In this document: one piece after another, positions 25,413 through 34,703 of the stretch
How the letters are laid out: each line of letters begins with the position of its first letter
How positions within the stretch are numbered: position 1 is the first letter of the stretch
Assembly: GCA_002151545.1 (NCBI GenBank)
Contig: CP021237.1
Location: 5,208,001 to 5,272,000 of the forward strand
DNA length: 64,000 nucleotides
From: Sphingobacteriaceae bacterium GW460-11-11-14-LB5
GTDB taxonomy: Bacteria; Bacteroidota; Bacteroidia; Sphingobacteriales; Sphingobacteriaceae
Direction: 5' to 3'
Notes under the pieces: model-generated
Told to the model about the DNA's origin: nothing
Seen by the model: the letters and a program-made list of their open reading frames with translations, nothing else
The model's database searches: none
Made by a program: the position numbers and the translations under genes

Positions 25413-26858
25413 ATGAAAAGAATTTATACTACATTAATGATGATGTTAATCGTCACAGCGACTTTAACATCATGTAAAAAATTTCTTGACGTACAACCAG
25501 AGGATAAAGTTTTAGAAGAGCAGTTGTTTTCTACGAAGCAAGGTGTTAATACAGCATTGAACGGTTTATATCTAAACCTATCAAAAAATAATCTTTATGG
25601 AGATAATTTAACCTTATCAACCGTTGAAATTCTGGCACAGCGTTATAACATCACCACAATTCATGATCAATATAAATCGAGCATATATGCCTATGGAGAT
25701 GCTCCGATTATTTCGAGAATTGACGCCATTTGGACAGGAGCATACAGTACAATTTTAAACATTAACGCTTTCGAAGAGAACCTGATTAAATACTCCGGGG
25801 CAATTAATGCCAAAACAGACTCTATTTACCGTGGGGAGGCCATTTGCATGAGGGCAATGTTGCATTTTGATTTGTTACGTTTATTTGGTCCGCGATATAA
25901 TACAGCAGATTCTACAAAAAATTCTATTCCATATTATACGCAGTCGGGATCTGCAATTGGCCCATTACTGCCCGCCAATGTTATAATGAATTTGATTACG
26001 GCTGATCTGGCCAATGCCGAAAAGCTATTAAAGGCAGATCCGGTTATTGTAAATGGAGTAATGCCCGGGGCTTTGAATGATGGTACCGATTTTTTACGCA
26101 ATAGAAATTATCGATTTAATTATTATGCCGTTAAAGCCTTGCAGGCAAGGGTAAATATGTATAGGGGGAATAAGGTGGCTGCCCTGGCTGCAGCTAAAGA
26201 GGTTATCGCTAACAGTGGAAAATTTCCCTGGGTAACGGTTGCTAATGCACTAAGTGAAAAAGTTAATCCAGATCGTGTATTTACTACAGAAATGATTGTA
26301 GGAATCCAGTGCACTCAACTGTATAGCAATTATCTGGCGATATTTGATCCGGATTTAGCTGAAAAAACCATTTTAGCGCCGCTTTCTGGTAGGCTTGCAA
26401 CAGTATTTGAATCAAACGAGAACGATTATAGATACAATCTAAACTGGATCGTTCCTTCCAATGGAGGTAAGACCTATCGTACATTCTATAAATATGCCGA
26501 TGTTCAGGATAAAACGAAAACATTCCGCTTTACGGTACCGCTAATAAAAATTAGTGAAATGTACTATATCGCAGCGGAAAGTGAAACGGATTTAACTCAG
26601 GGATATGCTAATCTAAATACCGTCCGTAACAATAGAGGGCTCACCAGTTTAGCCACGGGCACAGCAGCTACTCTAAATACAGAGTTACAAAAAGACCATC
26701 AGAAGGAATTTTTTGGCGAAGGCCAACTTTTCTATTACTATAAGCGGCGAAATATAACCACCATTCCTAACGGTGCTGTGGCAAGTGGTAACGTTACCAT
26801 GAATGCGAGCACCTATGTTTTACCATTACCATTATCAGAAACTCAAATCAGACCATAA
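25413..26858 (+). CDS. SusD/RagB family nutrient-binding outer-membrane lipoprotein
   Basis: The 481-residue protein is the substrate-binding lid of the preceding SusC. The lipobox TATLTSCKK places the lipid-modified Cys at residue 21. The N-terminal block FLDVQPEDKVLEEQLFSTKQ and ALNGLYLNL are typical. A TPR-like helical core (about 60-300) includes EAICMRAMLHFDLLRLFGPRY. The C-terminal segment NTVRNNRGLTSL and KEFFGEGQLFYYYKRRN completes the family pattern. Substrate cannot be read from the sequence. Confidence 0.93.
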   Translation: MKRIYTTLMMMLIVTATLTSCKKFLDVQPEDKVLEEQLFSTKQGVNTALNGLYLNLSKNNLYGDNLTLSTVEILAQRYNITTIHDQYKSSIYAYGDAPIISRIDAIWTGAYSTILNINAFEENLIKYSGAINAKTDSIYRGEAICMRAMLHFDLLRLFGPRYNTADSTKNSIPYYTQSGSAIGPLLPANVIMNLITADLANAEKLLKADPVIVNGVMPGALNDGTDFLRNRNYRFNYYAVKALQARVNMYRGNKVAALAAAKEVIANSGKFPWVTVANALSEKVNPDRVFTTEMIVGIQCTQLYSNYLAIFDPDLAEKTILAPLSGRLATVFESNENDYRYNLNWIVPSNGGKTYRTFYKYADVQDKTKTFRFTVPLIKISEMYYIAAESETDLTQGYANLNTVRNNRGLTSLATGTAATLNTELQKDHQKEFFGEGQLFYYYKRRNITTIPNGAVASGNVTMNASTYVLPLPLSETQIRP

Positions 26859-26869
26859 TGAATTTAGCA

Positions 26870-27631
26870 ATGAAAAAAATTATTTATAGTATTTCAACCA
26901 TTATGGTTCTTTTCACCTTAGTTTCTTGCGAAAAACAATTGATGACCTATGAGGGTAAACCTAGTATTTATTTTAATGAAGCAGGAAAGCAACTTATTTA
27001 TGGTAGTGATGTCAATACAGATTCCATCAATATATCCTTCTCACTGGTTAAAGGAACTGACTCTATACAAAAGGTTATTTTAGCTACTACTGGCGCAATG
27101 TCAACAGCAGATAGGGCTTACCGGTTAGAAGTAGATCCGGCTTCTACGGCAATTGCAGGGAAACATTATGATGCTCTACCAACAGCTTTTTTTATAAAAA
27201 AGAACCAAATTAAGGACACTATTCAGGTTAAGATTCATAGAACAGCTGATATGCTGACCAATAGCTACGTACTTTATCTCAACTTAGTGGAGAATGAAAA
27301 CTTTTCTATCGAGATGAAAGATAAAGTGATCAATGCAGCCACTGGTAAAAGAATGAGCTTTATTAAATACAAGATAATTATAAGCGATATTTTAAAAAAA
27401 CCAACCCGATGGTTAGATACCTATTTCGGTTCTTTCAGCCGAAAAAAACTATTTCTGATCTGCGACTATCTAAATATAACACCGGCCTATTTAGATACAT
27501 CTATTTCTGTGGCAGAAGCGAATGCATTTGGGAAGTTAATGCAGCGTTACCTGAACGAGCAAAAAGCCGGAGGTAATATTATTTATGATGAAGACGGTAC
27601 AGCGATGATTATGGGTGTAAGTGTTCAATAA
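26870..27631 (+). CDS. DUF4843 domain lipoprotein
   Basis: I place the start at the ATG at 26870, which gives a clean lipoprotein signal (MKKIIYSISTIMVLFTLVSC). An in-frame ATG at 26858 overlaps the SusD stop codon by one base and is also possible. The protein then has 253 residues. The body fits DUF4843: YEGKPSIYFNEAG near the start, then beta-sandwich segments with ISFSLVKGTDSIQKVILATTG and IAGKHYD. DUF4843 genes regularly follow SusD in this kind of locus; a surface-exposed accessory or binding role is inferred. Confidence 0.85.
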   Translation: MKKIIYSISTIMVLFTLVSCEKQLMTYEGKPSIYFNEAGKQLIYGSDVNTDSINISFSLVKGTDSIQKVILATTGAMSTADRAYRLEVDPASTAIAGKHYDALPTAFFIKKNQIKDTIQVKIHRTADMLTNSYVLYLNLVENENFSIEMKDKVINAATGKRMSFIKYKIIISDILKKPTRWLDTYFGSFSRKKLFLICDYLNITPAYLDTSISVAEANAFGKLMQRYLNEQKAGGNIIYDEDGTAMIMGVSVQ

Positions 27632-27656
27632 TTAGAAATTTATTAAATCGAAAAAG

Positions 27657-29171
27657 ATGTTAAAGAAAATATACTTATGCTTTTTACCCTTTATTGCCAT
27701 TTTTTTATTGGTTTCTTGTAAAAAGGATCTTGGTAATTATGATTACAATGAAATTAATGCGGTTAAAGAATTTATCGGAATACAGGATGTAACGGCTATT
27801 TACGGCAAAAGATTTATTATGAAACCAGAAGTAAGCTTTACGCAGGATAACGGAACTGACACCTCCAAATATAGTTATGAGTGGGCTTATTACACCAGCT
27901 TTGGATCTTCAGATGCAGTGTTTGTACTCGCCAATACAAGATATTTAGACGTGAACATGTCGCTTGTTACCGGAACCTATTATTTCTACTATGGAGTAAC
28001 AGACAAAGCCACAGGCGTTAAATACAGAAAAGCGTTCAAAATGAGGGTAGAAAATGAAATAAACGAAGGATGGTTTTTGATGTGTGACGTTAATGGCTCA
28101 GCAAGGCTTGATATGCTGGCAAAAACAACAACAGGATTTAACGTAATAAATGACCTTTTAACCACCACTGGTTCGGGTTTAGTTCTAAGTGGAAGTCCTA
28201 AAATGGTATATAACTATGAAATGGGCGTATCTACGGGGCCAGGTTTAAATGCAGGTTACGCAATATATGTCGGTACTAACCAGGGTACAGAAAGAATTGA
28301 TCCTGATAATTTTAAATGGAAAAGTAACTATACACTCAAAAATGAAATATATGGTCCGGTTGCTTCAAATTTTTATGCAGACGTGGTTCAAAGATCTGGA
28401 TCAACAAGATCGTATATGATTGGAGGAGGAGACGCATATCTCTATGATAGGGTAAATCAGATAAGGTACAGTGCCCCGCTAAATATTATTAATGGCGAGC
28501 TGAAAGCCTTTAACATCGCACCATTTATTGCAACCAATGAAGTAGAGACTATTGCAATACCTGCTATATTTTACGATACGGATAATAAACGTTTTGTAAA
28601 GCACATAGGAAGTGCCGGATCCTGTACTGTAATCCCTGATCCGGCAGCAGGCAAACTATTTAGTTTTTCTACAGGGTTAGATTTGGTTTACATGACCTAT
28701 GTAACTTTTAATGGAGGCGAAGTTTTCAGCGTGTTGAAAGATCCACAATCGGGGAAAAAATATTTGGCCCGTTTTAACGGTACAAACAATGCTCAATCAT
28801 ACTATGGCGAAATAACAGGAGCTGATATTGATAAAGCAGAAAATTTTGCCGTAAGTCCTGATTTTGGATATTTGTTTTACAGTGCTGCAGGTAAAGTTTA
28901 CGAGTTTGATATGTCTCTAAAAACAACCAAACTTATGTTAGATAAAGGAGCTGATAGGGTTTCGTTATTAAAATTTCAAACTTTTATTAATACTACCAAA
29001 TATCCTGATGGTAATAAGCTTATTGTTTGTAGCTATAACCCCACACAAGAAGAGGGAAAAAATGGCAAAATGGAAATTTTTGAAGTACCCTCAATTAATG
29101 GCGATATAGTTCTGGCAAATACCTATAGCGGTTTTGGAAAGGTTAAAAGTCTGGTTTACCGTACACGATAG
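27657..29171 (+). CDS. PKD-like family lipoprotein
   Basis: The protein has 504 residues. The lipobox IFLLVSCKK puts the lipid-modified Cys near residue 21. It begins LGNYDYNEIN, the usual mature start of the PKD-like lipoprotein family found beside SusCD and DUF4843. The first 140 residues form Ig/PKD-like strands (YSYEWAYYTSF, TGTYYFYYGVTD). The rest resembles a beta-propeller, with repeated hydrophobic-Gly strands and Tyr/Phe-rich turns. Its gene lies 25 bp after DUF4843 and is almost certainly in the same operon. Confidence 0.82.
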   Translation: MLKKIYLCFLPFIAIFLLVSCKKDLGNYDYNEINAVKEFIGIQDVTAIYGKRFIMKPEVSFTQDNGTDTSKYSYEWAYYTSFGSSDAVFVLANTRYLDVNMSLVTGTYYFYYGVTDKATGVKYRKAFKMRVENEINEGWFLMCDVNGSARLDMLAKTTTGFNVINDLLTTTGSGLVLSGSPKMVYNYEMGVSTGPGLNAGYAIYVGTNQGTERIDPDNFKWKSNYTLKNEIYGPVASNFYADVVQRSGSTRSYMIGGGDAYLYDRVNQIRYSAPLNIINGELKAFNIAPFIATNEVETIAIPAIFYDTDNKRFVKHIGSAGSCTVIPDPAAGKLFSFSTGLDLVYMTYVTFNGGEVFSVLKDPQSGKKYLARFNGTNNAQSYYGEITGADIDKAENFAVSPDFGYLFYSAAGKVYEFDMSLKTTKLMLDKGADRVSLLKFQTFINTTKYPDGNKLIVCSYNPTQEEGKNGKMEIFEVPSINGDIVLANTYSGFGKVKSLVYRTR

Positions 29172-29213
29172 TTTTCTGTATAAAATCAAAACATACAAAT
29201 TAAACCAATTAAA

Positions 29214-30593
29214 ATGAAAAAATTATTAAGCGCCGGACTTTTGTGCTTGGCCTCTTTAACAACAATGGCACAGGCGCCAGTTGAAGTAAAAGGTCTTTTA
29301 AAAAAGAAAAGATCATCAGCCGTTAAACTGTTTAAGGTAAAATACGGAAAGAGCATAGAAATTGCGAATGCTAGCCCGAGTGCCACTGGCCAGTTTGGTT
29401 TTTTGTTCTATCCCGAGTATGAAGGTTTATATGTAATCGGCACAGGAAATGAAGGAAGTCCGAACGATAACTATAAATTCTATTTCAAGGGTGGTGAGCA
29501 GTTATCCGTAAGTCTATTGGATTCGAGCTATGTGCTAACGGGTAAATTAAACTCTAAAGAAAACACAGTACTTACCCAATGGCACGACCTTACTTTCCCG
29601 CTTGAGCAGAAAGCCATCAACTTTATGAAAGTGCAAAGTACTTTTGTCGATTATTTTCCTGAGCAGGAAGAGATTGTCGCGAAGAGCAAAACTTTCTTAA
29701 ACGGAAAAAGCACGGGTAATGCAAAATTTGATAAACAGATTAAAGACATCATGGCTTTAGATCTGGCTAGCTATGCAACTAACTTTTTAAATACACCGCG
29801 TTCGGCACATCCTTCGGTTGAAGAGTACAGCAATTTTTACAGCAGTTTAAAAGCAGTAGATTTTGCAAAAACAACCGACAAGGTGTAGAATTACCCATGG
29901 GGCTACCGCACCCTTTCGGGCATCATCAGCGTAAATATGCGTCAGGATGGCAAAGCCTATAAAAGAGGGGTAGAGGGCGTGGATATTTTTGCTTCTTATC
30001 TTCCAAATGATACTTTAAAGGGTGATTTGGCTTTAGAAAATGCTGCCAGTTATAAAACAATAGGTGATTATCAAACCTTAATGGCAAAATATGATAAATA
30101 CGTGATTACCAAAGCACAAAAAGAACGTAGCAGCAACATAATGAACCCTTTATTAACCTATAAACCAGGTACCGATGCTTACGAATTTTCTTATGCAGAT
30201 AACAATGGTAAAATGCATAGCATGAAAGATTTTAAAGGAAAAGTAGTGTTGGTTGATACCTGGGCAACATGGTGTGGACCTTGCAAGGCTGAAATTCCAT
30301 TTCTAAAGAAGTTAGAAGAGGAGATGAAAGGGACAGATGTACAGATTATCAGTTTATCTACCGATGCAGAAAAGGATAAAGAAAAGTGGCTTAAAATGAT
30401 CAAAGATGAAAATTTGGGCGGCTTACAGCTTTTTGCCGGCGGACCAGCTAATGAGTTTTCTAAATATTATAAAATTAATACCATTCCCCGTTTTTTGGTT
30501 TTCGATAAACAGGGCAAAATTGTAACCGTTGATTCACCACGCCCTTCTCAGCCAGAGTTAAAAGCATTATTACAAAAAACTTTGGCCAATTAG
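29214..30593 (+). pseudogene. TlpA-family thioredoxin-domain protein interrupted by in-frame TAG
   Basis: Two ORFs (29214-29888 and 29937-30593) lie in the same frame. The TAG at 29886-29888 is the only interruption: the codons after it read on without a shift (NYPWGYRTLSGIISVNMRQ) into the second ORF. The restored protein is 459 residues: signal peptide 1-19, a DUF4369-like beta domain, a helical middle, and a C-terminal TlpA thioredoxin domain with WATWCGPCK near residue 353. A single C-to-T change of a Gln codon (CAG) would explain it. TAG also ends normal genes here (for example at 29171), so stop-codon reassignment is unlikely. It could be a true null, readthrough, or a sequencing error. 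Confidence 0.8.
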
Positions 30594-30599
30594 GTCATT

Positions 30600-30631
30600 G
30601 CTTTGCCGCTATATCGGCGGCAAAGCTTTTT
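30600..30631 (+). terminator. Strong terminator after the TlpA pseudogene
   Basis: GCTTTGCCGC (30600-30609), a 7-base loop and GCGGCAAAGC (30617-30626) form a perfect 10-bp stem followed by five T. It lies 7 bases after the stop codon and would reduce readthrough into the next thioredoxin gene. Confidence 0.85.
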
Positions 30632-30647
30632 ACATTTTCTTACTTCT

Positions 30648-31829
30648 ATGATAACAATAAAAAAACTATTGCTGGCTACGCTTTTGCTCTTTTTTTTACC
30701 CAAAGCCTATTGCCAGAATGATAGTATACAAATTAGCGGGCAGCTTAAAGGCCTGGGAAATAAATCGGTTTGGATTTCTTTTGCTGATGATGCTGGTGTA
30801 TCGAGAAGTTACAGAGCAAATGCCATTAACGATATTTTTTCTTTAAAAGTGCCCCGCTTGCAGAGGCCGGCTATCGCACGGTTTGACGTTTCGATATTAA
30901 GGGGGGTAAACGCTACAAGCAAGGACAAAACCTTTTCGAATCCATCGCCCGTGCTCGATCTGTTTGTTTTTGATAAAGGGATTAAAATAACTGGCGATGC
31001 CTTATTAGTTCAGTTTGCTAAAGTAAGTGGAGATGAAGAAAACAATGTGTTTGACAACTATAAACAGCTGGTAAAAAAGGAAGAAATGCGTAATTATGAA
31101 ATTATGCAGTTGCTTTTTAATGGAGAAAAAAACACTAATGCGGCGCAATCAAAGGCACTTAGTGCGGAGGCCACTGCAATTAACAGAAAGTTGGTTAACG
31201 TAAAGCGCGACTTTGTTAAAAACCATCCGGATGCCTTTGCTTCTGTATTTTTATTAACCCGAATGCAAAACCTGTATACCGCAGGCGATTTTATTTCCAC
31301 GTGGAACAGTTTATCGTCCAAATATAAAAACCATCCTATTGCAGAGAGAATCAAGGCGTACATCAAAAAAATAAGTACTACACCTGAAGGGTCGGATGCC
31401 ATTGGTTTTCAGAAAACCGATAATCACGGCAAAACCATCAATTTGGCTGATTTTAAGGGAAAGACTGTGCTGCTCGATTTTTGGGGCAGCTGGTGCGGGC
31501 CTTGCCGGGCCAGTAACCCACATCTTAAGGCATTATACGCAAAATACCAATCCAAAGGTTTTGAAATTATAGCCATTGCACAAGAGCAGAAAAAGAATCT
31601 TGAAGAGGCAAGAGGGCTTTGGCTTAAAGCCATCGCAGAGGATGCATTACCTTACATCAATGTGCTTAATAATGAGGATATGGATAAGCAGAATCTGGTA
31701 AAAGACTATAACATTATGGCTTTTCCAACCAAGATACTGCTCAGCAGCGAGGGTAAAATAATACTCCGTATTACCTCGAGTGCTACTGATGATATTGACC
31801 TGGCCCTCGAAAAAATTTATGGATTTTAA
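30648..31829 (+). CDS. TlpA-family periplasmic thiol-disulfide protein
   Basis: I start at the ATG at 30648 because it gives a clean signal peptide (MITIKKLLLATLLLFFLPKAYC); the upstream TTG at 30603 lies inside the terminator hairpin. The protein then has 393 residues. The N-terminal half is a DUF4369-like beta domain and a helical linker. The C-terminal thioredoxin fold carries WGSWCGPCRAS with catalytic Cys283 and Cys286, then NVLNNEDMD and the cis-Pro region IMAFPTKIL. It would reduce or exchange disulfides in the periplasm. It is related to the broken gene upstream. Confidence 0.88.
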   Translation: MITIKKLLLATLLLFFLPKAYCQNDSIQISGQLKGLGNKSVWISFADDAGVSRSYRANAINDIFSLKVPRLQRPAIARFDVSILRGVNATSKDKTFSNPSPVLDLFVFDKGIKITGDALLVQFAKVSGDEENNVFDNYKQLVKKEEMRNYEIMQLLFNGEKNTNAAQSKALSAEATAINRKLVNVKRDFVKNHPDAFASVFLLTRMQNLYTAGDFISTWNSLSSKYKNHPIAERIKAYIKKISTTPEGSDAIGFQKTDNHGKTINLADFKGKTVLLDFWGSWCGPCRASNPHLKALYAKYQSKGFEIIAIAQEQKKNLEEARGLWLKAIAEDALPYINVLNNEDMDKQNLVKDYNIMAFPTKILLSSEGKIILRITSSATDDIDLALEKIYGF

Positions 31830-31848
31830 ATCCACCTACTCAGATAAA

Positions 31849-33345
31849 ATGAAAATTAAAGCAATACTGTTTTTGGGCGTCTTGGTATCGGCACTAAACG
31901 TGCAGGGACAAAACGCGAAAACGATAATCGAAAGCATGAACAAAATGTTCGCTCAAAAATCTATCGATCCCATAATGGAAAACTTAGGTAGCAATTTTTC
32001 TATTGCCGCTTACTCCAGACCATCAACCGATAGAATGTTAAAAGCGATTTTGGAACGTTACGCCTGCGATTCGCTTCAATTGAAAAACGAGGTAAAACAG
32101 AATGGAAATGTTCAGCTTACCGTGATACCGTTTAACAAAGGAAAAGCAGGTAAAGAAAGTTCCATTTATACCGATGCGCAGTATAAAATCCTTTACACTG
32201 ATATTTTCGATCAACGCTATGGCATGAACTGGTATAAAAAATCGGTATTGGTTGCTAAAATCCCTTTCGAAGTGCACGATGGCGCTATCATTTTAACGGT
32301 TAAGGTAAACAATAACCAAAGACCATTAAAATTGCTTTTCGATACCGGTGCAGATGGAATGGCCATTACCAAAGCCCTTGCCGATTCTGTGGGCATAAAA
32401 GCCAGCCGACAGCAGAACACCTCCGTTGTTGGAGGCAATATGCAGATATCGGTTTCAGAAGGAAATACCATTCAGCTCGATACTTTTAAGCTAAAAAACC
32501 AAAGTTTTGCCATTTTCCCCGAAATGCACAAGGGAACTGACGGGATTATTGGAAACAGCATTGCCAAAAACTACATCACCAAGGTAGATTTTGATAAAAA
32601 AGAACTTTCGCTCTACAATTTCGGCGATTATGAATATCAGGACCAGGGAACTTCTGTGCAAGTAACCGTTCCGGCGGGTTTGTTTATTATCCCAAGCGAG
32701 GTTAGTGTAATGCCCGGACAAGCTAATAGCGGTGAATTTGTTTTCGATACCGGTGCGTCTTACAACCTGATTTGTTTCAGGCCATTCGTAAAAAAGAATA
32801 AACTATTAGTAAGTGGTTTTAAACCCGAATATAATGGTACCACAACCAGTATGGGCATCAGTACACCTACCTACAGTGGCCGGGCAGCATCATTTTCTTT
32901 TTCAAAGATGCCTAAGCTAACCGATTTTCCGGTTACCCTGATGGCAGGCGGTGGTCAGAGTGAAAACTGGAATCCGGGTTTTGATGGATCAATTGGCATC
33001 AGGACCATTGGGCGTTACAACTTCACCATTAACCTGCAGAAAAAGGAAATCCATTTTGTGCCTAACCATACCATTAACTTTCCAAACGATTTTGTTTTGG
33101 GCGCTTATTTATTCGGCTTCGATCAGGATGGAAAATTAAAACTGTTAAGTGTAGTTGCTCCGGTGGAAAGTGAACCAATAAAAGCAGGGCAGACAATTGA
33201 AAGTATTGATGGCGTCGCCGCATCAGTTCTGCTTAAAGACAGCAAAAAAATGCTTTCGGTTTTAAGTGCTCCATCAGGTAAAATCTTCAAAATGGTCTAC
33301 ACTGTAAATGGAGTGAAACAAAATATTTCAATAACTAAAAAATAG
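31849..33345 (+). CDS. Secreted retropepsin-like aspartic protease with C-terminal PDZ-like domain
   Basis: The start is taken at the ATG at 31849, which gives signal peptide MKIKAILFLGVLVSALNVQG and avoids overlap with the preceding gene. The protein has 498 residues. Two aspartic-protease motifs are visible: LLFDTGADGMA (Asp165) and FVFDTGASYNL (Asp300), each followed by a flap-like Gly-rich stretch (SVVGGNMQIS, TTSMGISTPT). Having both motifs in one chain suggests an intramolecular pair, like pepsin, rather than a retropepsin dimer. The C-terminus (about 415-495) reads like a PDZ domain (IKAGQTIESIDGVAAS). It probably acts in the periplasm or on the surface. Confidence 0.85.
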   Translation: MKIKAILFLGVLVSALNVQGQNAKTIIESMNKMFAQKSIDPIMENLGSNFSIAAYSRPSTDRMLKAILERYACDSLQLKNEVKQNGNVQLTVIPFNKGKAGKESSIYTDAQYKILYTDIFDQRYGMNWYKKSVLVAKIPFEVHDGAIILTVKVNNNQRPLKLLFDTGADGMAITKALADSVGIKASRQQNTSVVGGNMQISVSEGNTIQLDTFKLKNQSFAIFPEMHKGTDGIIGNSIAKNYITKVDFDKKELSLYNFGDYEYQDQGTSVQVTVPAGLFIIPSEVSVMPGQANSGEFVFDTGASYNLICFRPFVKKNKLLVSGFKPEYNGTTTSMGISTPTYSGRAASFSFSKMPKLTDFPVTLMAGGGQSENWNPGFDGSIGIRTIGRYNFTINLQKKEIHFVPNHTINFPNDFVLGAYLFGFDQDGKLKLLSVVAPVESEPIKAGQTIESIDGVAASVLLKDSKKMLSVLSAPSGKIFKMVYTVNGVKQNISITKK

Positions 33346-33349
33346 ATTT

Positions 33350-34483
33350 ATGAAAAAAATAATCCATACCATTTGCCTGATGTTCGCTGTTATAGGCTGT
33401 CTGGCACAAAATCAATCCTTAAACAGTGTATTAAAACAAGCCAAAAAAGAAAACAAACTCATTTTTGTTGATTGTTATTTCACAGGCTGCATCCCATGTG
33501 CTCAAATGGACGAAAATGTTTTTCCAAACGAGCTGGTTAAAGCCGAAATGAATAAAAATTTCCTGATGCTCAAAGTAGATATTTTTAAGGATAAACTTGG
33601 CGATACCTTAAAAGTGCAGCATATTTTAAATGGCTTCCCTACTTTTTTAGTCTTAAATGGCGATGGGAAACTAATAAGCTCATCATCGGGCTATAAAGAT
33701 CCGGGGAATTTGCTCGCCTTGTTTACCGATGCACGTCAAAAAGCAAATCAACAGCAGTTTTTAGCTGGTTTTTCTACACAATATGACGAGAAAAAATATC
33801 CCTCGTTTTATGTAGAATTCTGTAAAACCCGGAAGGGAATAACTCCAGCTATCTTAGCAACCTATAGCGATACTTTAAAAAACTTTAAAGCCGAAAATGC
33901 CTTGTTGCCTTATCTGGTTACCAGATCGGCAGACGAAAAGGCTATTGAAACCATCTTTGCTGATTACAATGGTTTTGTATCGCTTTATGGAGCCGATGTA
34001 TTGCAGCCTGTGATCGATTATGGCTTAAACCTCAAGTTGGCTAAAGCACTAAAAACAAATTTGAATGATGCTGCTTTTGAAGACTTTTTAGGGGGGCAGA
34101 AAAAATATTTCACAGAAAAAACATGGAAAATATGCCTGCAAACTTTGGGAAATAAATACTTCCTGGCGATGAAAAAAGATACCGTAGGTTTTCTGAAATT
34201 CGCTATAAAAAATCCTGTTTTATACCAATATCACTTCAATGCGCTTTATAGCACATTATTGGTTAAAAACGGTTTTACTCCGGAAGTGGTGAAGCTCTTT
34301 TGTAAATGGGCTGATGCCATTGTTACAGATGATAGTGGTCTTGAGTTTATGAAAACAGCTGCGGCTGTAAATAAACGCGCGCAGGACGAAGCCGCTTATA
34401 ACAGATTTATGAAAATGGCTGCTACCTATGCCAGTAAGTATAAAATGAAAACAGAATCCGTTAATGAAACCGGTTCTGAATAA
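33350..34483 (+). CDS. Thioredoxin-fold secreted protein with CIPC motif
   Basis: The 377-residue protein has a signal peptide (MKKIIHTICLMFAVIGCLAQ). Residues 25-140 are a thioredoxin fold of the DUF255/thioredoxin-like type, with LIFVDCYFTGCIPCAQMD (Cys47 and Cys50) and the cis-Pro block HILNGFPTFLVL. The remaining 230 residues are helical and have no recognised motif. It starts 4 bp after the protease gene and ends the long plus-strand run, so it belongs to the same transcription unit. A terminator follows. Confidence 0.82.
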   Translation: MKKIIHTICLMFAVIGCLAQNQSLNSVLKQAKKENKLIFVDCYFTGCIPCAQMDENVFPNELVKAEMNKNFLMLKVDIFKDKLGDTLKVQHILNGFPTFLVLNGDGKLISSSSGYKDPGNLLALFTDARQKANQQQFLAGFSTQYDEKKYPSFYVEFCKTRKGITPAILATYSDTLKNFKAENALLPYLVTRSADEKAIETIFADYNGFVSLYGADVLQPVIDYGLNLKLAKALKTNLNDAAFEDFLGGQKKYFTEKTWKICLQTLGNKYFLAMKKDTVGFLKFAIKNPVLYQYHFNALYSTLLVKNGFTPEVVKLFCKWADAIVTDDSGLEFMKTAAAVNKRAQDEAAYNRFMKMAATYASKYKMKTESVNETGSE

Positions 34484-34533
34484 ATAAGAATTACACCTTG
34501 TAGAAGGGGTGCATGTTAAATAGTTAATGATCG

Positions 34534-34568
34534 AAAAGCTTATCTGGATGGGTAAGCTTTTTGTTTTT
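34534..34568 (+). terminator. Terminator at end of the sigma-SusCD locus
   Basis: AAAAGCTTA (34534-34542) pairs with TAAGCTTTT (34553-34561), followed by TGTTTTTG. It lies 51 bases after the last stop codon of the run and marks its likely end. Confidence 0.7.
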
Positions 34569-34703
34569 GTTCATATAATGGTTACATTAACTTTATTTTG
34601 TATTCGGGCTAAAAATCTACTTTTGATCTTTCATCCCATAAAATTATTTTCAATGGAGATGGGACAATCATGATTTTCAGGTCAATCATCATAAAACCAA
34701 AAT

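Noticed and set aside
31293..31308. parS-like ATTTCCACGTGGAACA inside a TlpA gene
   Set aside because: It matches at 14 of 16 positions of a symmetric parS but lies in a conserved coding segment; the codons explain it. Kept only as a weak candidate.
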